Source: UBA1151 sp963579925
GTDB lineage: Bacteria; Chloroflexota; Dehalococcoidia; Lucifugimonadales; Lucifugimonadaceae
Direction: 5' to 3'
Assembly (NCBI GenBank): GCA_963579925.1
Contig: CAUZJA010000173.1
Span: 1 to 6,014 of the forward strand
DNA length: 6,014 nucleotides
The translations under genes and the position numbers were made by a program. Below the pieces are notes generated by a model that saw only the letters and a list, made by a program, of their open reading frames with translations, was not told the origin of the DNA and did no database searches. Below are positions 1-5,376 of the stretch, piece after piece. Position 1 is the first letter of the stretch. Each line of letters begins with the position of its first letter.

Positions 1-559
1 GGATATGGATAGAAGTTCGCCTTTTCGTCGGCATCCCACGCTTCACGCATTCCCAGGGTGGCGAGATCCCAATCTGGCCTGATGTCCATCGTGATTTCCC
101 GAAGGTCCTCACGCAAGTTCTCAATCGTTGGTCGACCAAAGAACCAGTAACCGTTGTAGATCTTGAATATCTCAAGACCAGGCTTGAGTACGACCGTGTA
201 CGGGATCATGGGGTTGTGATGCGGGTCTGTGTACTCCTGGATATCCAGATCTTTCTGAACTTTGCGGTCATTGTCAGAAAAGAACGGCCACTGAGCGTTC
301 AATCCGGTACGAAACTCATTGGTCTGCAGCAAATTATCGTAGAGATGGTCACGATCTTGGCGTACCCAACCTTGAGCTCCGGATAGAAATCCACCAGCCG
401 ATTGTGCTGCCACTGATCTTTGGGGCAGTACATGCAGCGCGCCAGCACAACGATCATGGGATCGATGCCCTGAACATCCGATAGCTTCTGTCGGGTTCGT
501 GTGTGGTCAGTGAGTGCAAAGTCGGGGAACGTTGCCCCGGGGATCATGTCTGCTCGCAA
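1..559 (-). CDS. Redoxin/peroxiredoxin-like protein, frameshifted and 3'-partial
   Basis: This is a thioredoxin-fold protein of the AhpC/TSA (redoxin) type, expected to be a cytosolic thiol peroxidase or thiol oxidoreductase; the substrate cannot be told. The N-terminal part reads IPGATFPDFALTD, the usual family opening, then LARCMYCPKD with the likely peroxidatic Cys of the C-P-K-D motif (Cys51 counted from the ATG at 577). After the codons for TIST (near 338) the frame runs to an early stop at 299. The other frame, codons 338 down to 3, continues without a stop as DNLLQTNEFR, QWPFFSDNDRKVQKDLDI, NPMIPYTVVLKPGLEIF and NGYWFFGRP, which is the rest of the same domain. Adding one G/C at 337/338 joins the halves. 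The gene leaves the window after NFYPY, probably close to its end. I prefer the TTG start at 559 because a GGAGG lies 6 nt upstream; ATG 577 and ATG 547 are alternatives with poorer sites. It is divergent from the TPP gene. Confidence 0.8.
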
Positions 560-565
560 TGTGTG

Positions 566-570
566 CCTCC
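566..570 (-). promoter_or_regulatory. Ribosome binding site favouring a TTG start for the redoxin gene
   Basis: The minus strand reads GGAGG followed by CACACA and then TTG (559-557), an ideal 6-nt spacing. The ATG at 577 lies upstream of this site and has no purine-rich sequence before it. The ATG at 547 is 18 nt downstream of GGAGG, which is too far. The family motif IPGATFPDF begins shortly after, so all three starts would keep the domain. Confidence 0.5.
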
Positions 571-577
571 GCGCCAT

Positions 578-719
578 AACTATGATGCATGGATTGTCGC
601 TGAGGTCACACTCATCGGAACACGTGCCACCACACCGCCATTCGTCGTATCATTGCGCCTCATCTGAAAACTTGCAGTTGCACCCCTAACTCTCCCCCTA
701 ATTCTCCAAGGAGAAATCG
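578..719. other. Divergent intergenic region between the redoxin and TPP-enzyme genes
   Basis: This stretch must hold the promoters of two divergent genes. I see no convincing -35/-10 pair on the plus strand. On the minus strand a weak TTCCGA / GACAAT pair with a 16-nt gap can be picked out, but it is too degenerate to call. CACGTG (621-626) and a 14-bp imperfect palindrome TGAGGTCACACTCA (601-614) could be operator-like; nothing shows that they function. Confidence 0.3.
708..713 (+). promoter_or_regulatory. Strong ribosome binding site of the TPP enzyme, inside a small palindrome
   Basis: AAGGAG is followed by 6 nt and then ATG at 720, which fixes the start. The site sits in a perfect inverted repeat, TTCTCC-AA-GGAGAA (702-715), so the Shine-Dalgarno is half of a potential stem. 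A 2-nt loop is too tight for a full hairpin, so only a shortened stem could form. Confidence 0.8.
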
Positions 720-2357
720 ATGCCCAGGATGACTGGTGGCCAAGCTCTGATCCGCTCTCTAGTGCGCGAAGGAGTCGAAATGATCTTCGGCATACCCGGC
801 GTGCAGATGTACGGCATCATGGCCGCACTGCGAGACGAGCCCGCCATCCGAATGATCACCACCCGCTCTGAGATGTCCACCACGCACATGGCGGATGGAT
901 ACGCTCGAGCCGGTGGCCGAGTTGGCGCATCACTCGTCGTTCCTGGGCCCGGCGTGTACAACGCGGCTGGTGGGCTATCGACTGCATACTCCGTTTCATC
1001 ACCGGTCCTCCTGATCGCCGGACAGACGCCGATCGACACGATTGGCAGCAACACCGGCGCGCTCCACGAGGTCAACGATCAGATGGACGCAATCAAACCA
1101 GTCACCAAGTGGCAGGGCCGCATGCTGCAGCCAAGCGATGTTGCGCAGACCGTCCACAACGCCTTCCGAGAGCTCAACAACGGCCGTCCACGCCCGGTCT
1201 ACATCGATATCCCACCCGAGGCGATGCTCGACTTCGACGAGATCGACCTTATGGAGTCTGCCCCGCGTGAGCGACAGACACCGTCGCAGGACAAGTTGGA
1301 AGCGGCCGCCAAGATACTTGCGGGCGCCAGCAACCCCGTCATCTATGCCGGTAGCGGCGTTCTTCGTGGCGGCGCCATGGACGAACTGGAAGCGCTCACT
1401 GACAAGACCAATATTCCCGTATTCACTTCCCGTGGCGGCAAGGGTGCAATCAGCGACCGGCATCCACACGTCTTTGGCGGCATCTCGCGCGTTGCTGGAG
1501 GCCGACTTGCAGAGGTGATAGCTGAAACAGACGTGATGCTGGTTATCGGTTCACGCCTCGCAATGGGCAAGCCAAACCCTGACGTGAAGATCATCCAGAT
1601 CGACGCAGACCCGTACGAGATCGGACTCAGCGGCGATGACAGGCTTGCACTCGTGGGCGACGTGAAGTCGACGATGCCGGCTCTTGGCGACGCGCTTGCT
1701 GATGCAGGCTTCAGCCAGTCATCTCCGGTCGACAAGGTTGCAGCAATCCGAGAAGAGCTCGCTGGCCCTGAAGGCCGAGTCGAGCCGCAGAACACTATGC
1801 TTGACGATATCCGTGAAGGCTTCCCGGACGACGGCATCGCCATCTACGGCGTGACGCAGCTTGGCTACGTCTCCCGCACCTACTGGCCCGTCTACGAGCC
1901 GTACACATTCATCGACTCCGGCTACTCAGAGAACCTCGGCTACGCATTTCCAACTGCGCTTGGCGCAAAGGTGGCGCAGCCAGACAAGCCAGTCCTGTGT
2001 GTCACCGGCGACGGCGGCTTTGGCTACCACACGCCTGAGCTGTCCACGGCCGTGAAGTACGGCATCAACGTTGTGACGGTCCTGTTCAATGACAACGCAT
2101 ACGGCAACGTTGCCCGCGACCTGGATATGGACTTCGGTGGCCATTACGAGATGGATCTCCACAACGCCGACTACATGGAACTGGCAGCCGCGTACGGCGT
2201 CGAAGGCATCAAGGTGGACGACCACTCCAAGCTCAAGAACACTGTCGCCGACGCAGTACAACTCGATAAGCCGGTCCTCATCGAAGTCCCGTTCACACGG
2301 ATGCCCCGCCCATGGCCAGCATCATCACGCCCCTCATGGACCAAGCCTCAGAAGTAG
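720..2357 (+). CDS. Thiamine pyrophosphate-dependent enzyme, acetolactate synthase-like
   Basis: This 545-residue protein has the three-domain plan of the acetolactate synthase/pyruvate oxidase/oxalyl-CoA decarboxylase superfamily (COG0028 type). The N-terminal Pyr domain (about 1-170) carries FGIPGVQMYG and the catalytic Glu51 in RSEMSTTHMADGYARAGG, followed by PGPGV. The central domain (about 190-330) contains NPVIYAGSGV and VMLVIGSRLAMG. The C-terminal PP domain (about 360-530) has the Mg-TPP motif GDGGFGYHTPEL, starting at Gly430, and ends it with LFNDNAYGNV, where N-D replaces the common N-N. It should be a cytosolic TPP/Mg enzyme acting on a 2-oxo acid or acyl-CoA. The exact substrate is not predictable, and no acetolactate-synthase small subunit is nearby, which argues against a role in branched-chain amino-acid synthesis. 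The start is fixed by AAGGAG at 708. The last 15 residues after MPRP look out of frame, and the true end may be 2371 (see findings). Confidence 0.92.
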   Translation: MPRMTGGQALIRSLVREGVEMIFGIPGVQMYGIMAALRDEPAIRMITTRSEMSTTHMADGYARAGGRVGASLVVPGPGVYNAAGGLSTAYSVSSPVLLIAGQTPIDTIGSNTGALHEVNDQMDAIKPVTKWQGRMLQPSDVAQTVHNAFRELNNGRPRPVYIDIPPEAMLDFDEIDLMESAPRERQTPSQDKLEAAAKILAGASNPVIYAGSGVLRGGAMDELEALTDKTNIPVFTSRGGKGAISDRHPHVFGGISRVAGGRLAEVIAETDVMLVIGSRLAMGKPNPDVKIIQIDADPYEIGLSGDDRLALVGDVKSTMPALGDALADAGFSQSSPVDKVAAIREELAGPEGRVEPQNTMLDDIREGFPDDGIAIYGVTQLGYVSRTYWPVYEPYTFIDSGYSENLGYAFPTALGAKVAQPDKPVLCVTGDGGFGYHTPELSTAVKYGINVVTVLFNDNAYGNVARDLDMDFGGHYEMDLHNADYMELAAAYGVEGIKVDDHSKLKNTVADAVQLDKPVLIEVPFTRMPRPWPASSRPSWTKPQK

Positions 2358-2380
2358 TTCAACCGCGCTAGAATCCGGCA

Positions 2381-2419
2381 CGTTGGGGCATCTGCGATAG
2401 CTGCGCCCTGAACGCCGCA
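2381..2419 (+). repeat. 39-bp direct repeat, copy A
   Basis: This sequence matches 3283-3321 at 34 of 39 positions, in the same orientation and exactly 902 bp away. The shared core is GGGGC.TCTGCG followed by TAGCTGCGCCCTG and GCCGCA. Four of the five differences are transitions. Copy A lies in the short convergent gap between the TPP and SDR genes, just past the SDR stop codon. A 4-bp GGGC/GCCC stem (2386-2389 with 2405-2408) is possible but weak, and no T-run follows it, so I do not call a terminator. Confidence 0.7.
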
Positions 2420-2435
2420 AACACTCCGTCACCGC

Positions 2436-3227
2436 CTACCAAATGGACCAGCCGCCATCAACGCGGAACTCCTGCCCCGTGATCCATGCGCCAGCGTCGG
2501 ATGAAAGCACGGCTGCTATGCCTTTCAGGTCCTGAGAAAGGCCGGTGCGTTGTAGGGCGTTCATCTTGCGGAATGTCTCAACCTGATCAGCGTTCGTGTC
2601 GGTTCGCGGGATCTGGCCGGGACTGATGCAGTTGACCGTGATGCCGTACTCCCCGAACTCAGCAGCCATAGCGCGGGTCAAATTCAGCACCCCTCCCTTT
2701 GCAGCAAGATATGGCGGCCCGGAACGCTTGAACTCTGAGTTGTACGAACGTTTGTCCATCGCAAGCGTGGAGCCAATGGAACCCAGCGTAATGATTGACC
2801 CACTTTTAGCACCCATCATGGCCCGGCCTGCCGACTGTGCGGTGATGTAAGTGCCTGTCACGTTGATGTCCATCGTTCGCCTGAACTCATCGACATCTCC
2901 GTCCGGCGGATAGCTAGTGGTGAACGAACCACCTGCATTGCATATCGCAACATCAAGTCGGCCGTTCTCGTTCATAACTCGATCGACAAGAGCATCGACC
3001 TGCGCCTCTTCCGTGACATCGCACCCCATAGCGATAACGTCCCTGCACTCGCCGCGCAGACGCTGAGCCACGTCTTCGCACAACTCGGATCGACGTGATG
3101 CGATGTAGACTTTCGCCCCAAGGTCACTGAGCGCTTCGGTAAACGCCGTTCCAAGATGTGTCCCTCCCCCGGTCACGATAGCCGTGCGACCGTTCAGGTC
3201 GAGGAGTTCCTGGATTGATCTGGTCAT
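2436..3227 (-). CDS. Short-chain dehydrogenase/reductase (classical SDR)
   Basis: This is a 263-residue NAD(P)-dependent oxidoreductase of the classical SDR family, of normal length (about 250-280). A Rossmann fold begins with TAIVTGGGTHLG, a variant of TGxxxGxG at 19-26. IASRRSE at 42-48 places Arg45/Arg46 after the second strand, hinting at NADP(H). CNAGG (96-100), Asn122 in DINVTGTY, Ser150/153 in ITLGSIGS and Tyr173-x3-Lys177 in YLAAKGG supply the catalytic tetrad; ISPGQ (201-205) and the C-terminal ITGQEFRVDGGW are standard. A longer segment between the Ser and Tyr motifs (DKRSYNSEFKRSGPP) recalls gluconate 5-dehydrogenase-like SDRs, but the substrate is unknown. The open frame extends upstream to 3344; I chose the ATG at 3227 because MTRSIQELLDLNGRTAIVTGG is a normal SDR start and GAGAAG lies 5 nt upstream. 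It is convergent with the TPP gene and divergent from the nitroreductase. Direct repeats A and B lie just outside both of its ends. Confidence 0.93.
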   Translation of the reverse strand: MTRSIQELLDLNGRTAIVTGGGTHLGTAFTEALSDLGAKVYIASRRSELCEDVAQRLRGECRDVIAMGCDVTEEAQVDALVDRVMNENGRLDVAICNAGGSFTTSYPPDGDVDEFRRTMDINVTGTYITAQSAGRAMMGAKSGSIITLGSIGSTLAMDKRSYNSEFKRSGPPYLAAKGGVLNLTRAMAAEFGEYGITVNCISPGQIPRTDTNADQVETFRKMNALQRTGLSQDLKGIAAVLSSDAGAWITGQEFRVDGGWSIW

Positions 3228-3232
3228 AGGTT

Positions 3233-3238
3233 CTTCTC
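3233..3238 (-). promoter_or_regulatory. Ribosome binding site of the SDR gene
   Basis: The minus strand reads GAGAAG, then AACCT, then ATG at 3227. It is an imperfect Shine-Dalgarno at good spacing, and it supports the 263-residue form over the 302-residue open frame that begins at 3344. Confidence 0.5.
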
Positions 3239-3282
3239 TATTCATTCGGCTACTGAAGGGGGACGCACACCGCATAATTCCG

Positions 3283-3321
3283 CGTCGGGGCGTCTGCGTT
3301 AGCTGCGCCCTGGATGCCGCA
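3283..3321 (+). repeat. 39-bp direct repeat, copy B
   Basis: This is the partner of copy A at 2381-2419 (34 of 39 identical). It lies about 56 nt upstream of the SDR start. A GGGCG (3288-3292) / CGCCC (3306-3310) stem can form. An adjoining inverted repeat, TGCCGC (3315-3320) with GCGGCA (3338-3343), overlaps its right end. The pair brackets the SDR gene. The function is unknown; it could be a dispersed repeat family, or the remains of a duplication that carried the gene in. Confidence 0.65.
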
Positions 3322-3360
3322 CGCGCTGCATCTCGTAGCGGCACTTTACATGCGCCCTTC

Positions 3361-3436
3361 TTCAGCGCCTCGCGCTCAATGCCTGCATGACAGATGCCTT
3401 CAGCGTCCCGTGCTCAATGCCCGTACGGCATGTACG
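3361..3436 (+). repeat. Decayed tandem duplication, period 38 bp
   Basis: TTCAGCG at 3361 recurs at 3399. Over the first 32 positions the two units agree at 25, sharing GCTCAATGCC, and all seven differences are transitions; the match then fades. It lies in the SDR/nitroreductase divergent region, where it could affect regulation, but no known operator is recognised. Confidence 0.5.
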
Positions 3437-3437
3437 G
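3421..3437. repeat. Perfect 6-bp inverted repeat
   Basis: CCGTAC and GTACGG flank a 5-nt loop, GGCAT. It sits 44 nt before the nitroreductase start and at the end of the tandem repeat. It could be a small operator or the leader hairpin of that gene, or chance; there is no T-run, so it is not a terminator. Confidence 0.35.
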
Positions 3438-3481
3438 TATCGTGGGCGCACTCGTCCCCCTAGACCAAAGGCACTCACACG

Positions 3482-3853
3482 ATGAACGAATGCATACGTA
3501 ACGCGCTTCAGGGTCGAGACGTCGTAATCGACATCACCACGATCGGCCGACGATCAGGCGAACCTCGACGCATAGAGATCTGGTTCCACAACATCGATGG
3601 CAAGATCATCATCACCGGCCAGCCAGGCCCAAGAGACTGGTTCGCCAACCTCACTGCCAATCCGGAGTTCACGCTCCACCTGAAAGGCGAAGTGAAGGCC
3701 GATCTACCCGCGACAGCCCGGATAATCACCGACTCGGAAGAACGCAACGCAATCCAAACCGCCAGATTCCGCGGACGAGACACCAGCGACGAGCCACCAA
3801 CCGAAGGCCGACCAATGGTTGAAGTCATATTTCACGAGGAAACGAACTCCTGA
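3482..3853 (+). CDS. F420-type nitroreductase (deazaflavin-dependent, Ddn-like)
   Basis: This 123-residue protein belongs to the deazaflavin-dependent nitroreductase family (DUF385, the Ddn relatives of mycobacteria), which adopt a split beta-barrel and use reduced cofactor F420 for hydride transfer; some members bind other flavins or fatty acids. The diagnostic N-terminal run is ITTIGRRSGEPRRIEIWF (18-35), followed by DGKIIITGQPGPRDWFANL (39-57) and TANPEFTLHLKG (58-69). The cofactor phosphate is normally held by the GRRSG and RDWF regions. ADLPATARIITDSEER and PMVEVIF complete the barrel. It is slightly shorter than typical members (about 130-150), because the linker before the last strand is short. 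The start follows AAAGG with a 10-nt spacing. It is divergent from the SDR and in tandem with the PPOX flavoprotein downstream, which has a related fold. The physiological substrate is unknown. Confidence 0.88.
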   Translation: MNECIRNALQGRDVVIDITTIGRRSGEPRRIEIWFHNIDGKIIITGQPGPRDWFANLTANPEFTLHLKGEVKADLPATARIITDSEERNAIQTARFRGRDTSDEPPTEGRPMVEVIFHEETNS

Positions 3854-3884
3854 ATCTACGTCGCACTCATCACTAACATCGTCA

Positions 3885-3918
3885 TCCCGGAATCGAAGCC
3901 CCGCGAAGATGTCCGGGA
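3885..3918. repeat. Inverted repeat downstream of the nitroreductase
   Basis: TCCCGGA (3885-3891) pairs perfectly with TCCGGGA (3912-3918) around a 20-nt loop. The arrangement GTCATCCCGGA ... TCCGGGACCCA resembles dispersed palindromic repeats seen in many bacterial genomes. It starts 31 nt after the nitroreductase stop codon. No T-run follows, so it is not a classical intrinsic terminator. Confidence 0.5.
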
Positions 3919-3920
3919 CC

Positions 3921-4020
3921 CATGCACGCCCACATCCTCACACCCGTCCGCTCCGCCTAACCAACCGACACCCAACACCACTACTCCAGATACCGTTGCG
4001 CCACAGCGCACCCCCCGCAC
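3921..4020 (+). terminator. C-rich, G-poor tract, possible Rho-utilisation region
   Basis: By my count this 100-nt stretch has 52 C and only 13 G on the plus strand, a far stronger skew than in the neighbouring genes. An unstructured C-over-G stretch after a stop codon is the usual signature of a Rho-dependent terminator. If it acts as one, the nitroreductase and PPOX genes are separate transcription units. This is an inference from composition alone. Confidence 0.3.
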
Positions 4021-4028
4021 ACTCACGC

Positions 4029-4034
4029 AAGAGG
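4029..4034 (+). promoter_or_regulatory. Ribosome binding site of the PPOX flavoprotein
   Basis: AAGAGG precedes the ATG at 4041 by 6 nt. It decides the start, since the open frame extends upstream to 3819 through low-complexity, Ser/Pro/His-rich sequence that does not look coding. Confidence 0.6.
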
Positions 4035-4040
4035 CCCAAC

Positions 4041-4669
4041 ATGCCAATCCAATTCGCCGATGAAATCACCACTGAGGACCACCTACGCGAAATCCTCGGC
4101 CATCCCGCTGAGCGCGCCGCCAACAAAGCCGTCACCACCATCGACGAGCACTGCAGCGCCGTGATCGAGCGCTCCCCGTTCATGCTCATCGGCTCCGCAG
4201 ACGCCGACGGCAACATAGACATCTCACCAAAAGGCGACCACCTGGCTTCGTCCAAATCCTCGACGAAAAAACTCTCGCCATCCCGGACCGCAAAGGTAAT
4301 CGCCGCGCCGACACCTTCACCAACATCCTGGCAAACCCGAAAGTAGCCCTCTACTTCCTCGTCCCCGGCTTCCGCGAAACACTCAGGCTCACCGGAACAG
4401 CCCGAATCGTGCGTGACATCGAACTCCGAGAGAGCATGGCCAAACGAGGCACCACCCCCGATCTCGCAATCGTCGTCGATGTGGTCGATGCCTTCTTCCA
4501 TTGCGCCAAGTGCGTAATCAGATCAGGCCTCTGGGAGAGTGACGAGTGGGCAGAGACCCTCGGCCTATCAACCATGGCCCAGGTCCTCACCACCCACTCG
4601 ACCCCCAGCACACCCGTCGCCCAACTCGAAGAAGAGCTAGCAGAATCACTGGTGAAGAACCTGTACTAG
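4041..4669 (+). CDS. PPOX-type FMN flavoprotein (MSMEG_1061-like), frameshifted
   Basis: Restoring one base gives a 209-residue protein of the pyridoxamine 5'-phosphate oxidase-like split beta-barrel family, closest to the MSMEG_1061-type FMN-dependent PPOX flavoproteins (about 200 residues). The first frame encodes HPAERAANKAVTTIDEHCSA, then IERSPFMLIGSADADGNIDISPKGD (43-66), and from there it reads nonsense to a stop at 4344-4346. The +2 frame from about 4241 continues PGFVQILDEKTLAIPDRKGN, then RRADTFTNILANPKVALYF, LVPGFRETLRLTGTARI and FFHCAKCVIRSGLW to the stop at 4667-4669. The family normally reads SPKGD-PPGF here, so one C is missing from the C run near 4238-4239. The protein should bind FMN (or F420) and act as a cytosolic oxidoreductase; its substrate is unknown. 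It could be a true pseudogene, but the intact second half and clean codon pattern favour a sequence error or a very recent mutation. Confidence 0.85.
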
Positions 4670-4739
4670 CGGTCAGGGTCGACGCCGGTGATCTTCGTTT
4701 CACCCAAATTGCGCATCCAACGTCATCGCTAATTTTAGA

Positions 4740-4842
4740 CGTAGGGGCAACCCCTCGTGGTTGCCTGGATTTCGCGTCGATACGGCAACCATTGCTGCAT
4801 CACGCCGCATAAAGAGGGCAGCTACAAGGGGTGCGCCCTACG
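4740..4842. mobile_element. MITE-like element of about 100 bp with imperfect terminal inverted repeats
   Basis: The left end CGTAGGGGCAACCCCTCGT and the right end ACAAGGGGTGCGCCCTACG are inverted repeats matching at 15 of 19 positions. The left end also contains a perfect hairpin, GGCAACC (4746-4752) with GGTTGCC (4759-4765) around CCTCGT. There is no coding capacity. GTAGGGGC-type palindromes of this kind are dispersed in many environmental genomes; I infer a non-autonomous element but see no clear target-site duplication. Confidence 0.45.
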
Positions 4843-4869
4843 GTTATCGATTGGCCGCGTCACCCGCCC

Positions 4870-4906
4870 ACACCTGGTAGCGGCAGGTCTGAAACCTGCC
4901 CGGTGT
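4870..4906. repeat. Nested palindrome (hairpin) in intergenic DNA
   Basis: GGCAGGT (4882-4888) pairs perfectly with ACCTGCC (4894-4900) around a CTGAA loop. An outer pair, ACACC (4870-4874) with GGTGT (4902-4906), surrounds it. There is no T-run, so it is more likely a dispersed palindromic repeat than an intrinsic terminator. It could act as an mRNA 3'-end stabiliser for the PPOX gene upstream. Confidence 0.5.
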
Positions 4907-5042
4907 CACACCACGTTCTAGACATCAAGCTATTCACTTCGCCATCATTCACCGTAATTTGGCCTGAATCGTGTTGCGTGGAGGGCGTTCATACTGAATT
5001 CGCTTTGTGCTCTACCCATTACTCCTCACGGAATAGGGTGAA

Positions 5043-5294
5043 ATGGACGCCCAATCTGGATCGTTAATTTTCCTGATTGTTTGGACTCACACCATGAGCA
5101 CATGGGCGATCCTCAATCTTGACAGCATGATCTTTGGTCTCTGGACTAAAAGAAAGCTCCGAATATTCCTCGGTTGGCAACGGATACTAGAGTCTCTTCG
5201 CATTGATCCTGAAGCGATCACTCCGGGGATGCGACACCGCTTCAGGATGTTTGCTCTGGCAACCGCTGCATTTCCGTATTTGTTCCTGATATAG
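5043..5294 (+). CDS. Small putative membrane protein, unrecognised
   Basis: I do not recognise this 83-residue protein. It has a hydrophobic N-terminal stretch (about 8-33, SLIFLIVW through SMIFGLW) that could be one membrane segment. A basic, amphipathic middle follows (TKRKLRIFLGWQRILESLRI), then DPEAITPGMRHRFRMF, and a short hydrophobic C-terminus (ALATAAFPYLFLI) that stops abruptly. The composition looks protein-like and unlike the Ser/Pro/Arg-rich shadow frames elsewhere in the window. A TAG codon at 5034-5036 blocks upstream extension. AGGGTG lies only 2 nt before the ATG at 5043, so the ATG at 5094 is an alternative start. GC content is lower than in the enzyme genes. The abrupt end may mean truncation. 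Confidence 0.45.
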   Translation: MDAQSGSLIFLIVWTHTMSTWAILNLDSMIFGLWTKRKLRIFLGWQRILESLRIDPEAITPGMRHRFRMFALATAAFPYLFLI

Positions 5295-5376
5295 GGATGA
5301 CCTTCATGCAAATTCTGATACCGAAATACTCCCGGCTGGCGCTCTTGTGAACATATGAACACGCAAAATCGCCTCG

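Larger units (their letters stand above)
4670..5042. other. 373-nt non-coding region rich in palindromic repeats
   Basis: I find no credible gene here. Open frames crossing the region are Pro/Arg/His-rich and break at repeats. It holds the MITE-like element (4740-4842) and the nested palindrome (4870-4906). The stretch from about 4920 to 5042 has lower GC and should contain the promoter of the small gene at 5043, but no clear -35/-10 pair was found. Confidence 0.6.

Noticed and set aside
999..1843. Long open frames on the minus strand and in another plus frame inside the TPP gene
   Set aside because: They overlap a full-length, motif-complete enzyme and show the Ser/Arg/Thr-rich make-up typical of shadow frames in GC-rich DNA.
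720..2357. Calling the TPP enzyme ilvB (biosynthetic acetolactate synthase)
   Set aside because: There is no regulatory subunit or branched-chain pathway gene nearby, and the TPP superfamily has many look-alikes with other substrates.
3228..3344. N-terminal extension of the SDR to a start at 3344
   Set aside because: The extra 39 residues are Arg/Ala-rich, include the 39-bp repeat and lie before a standard SDR N-terminus that has its own ribosome binding site.
3361..3436. CRISPR-like repeats
   Set aside because: There are only two adjoining units with no spacer and many differences, and no cas genes in the window.
3819..4040. Upstream extension of the PPOX frame from 3819
   Set aside because: It overlaps the nitroreductase end and the C-rich tract, and its product is low-complexity; AAGAGG before the ATG at 4041 explains the start.
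3938..4611. Minus-strand open frames opposite the PPOX gene
   Set aside because: The plus strand carries clear family motifs through the same region; the opposite frames match nothing I recognise.
5087..5362. Minus-strand 91-residue frame opposite the small membrane-protein gene
   Set aside because: The plus-strand product has a more natural composition and hydrophobic segments; this frame has no visible ribosome binding site. It is not fully excluded.
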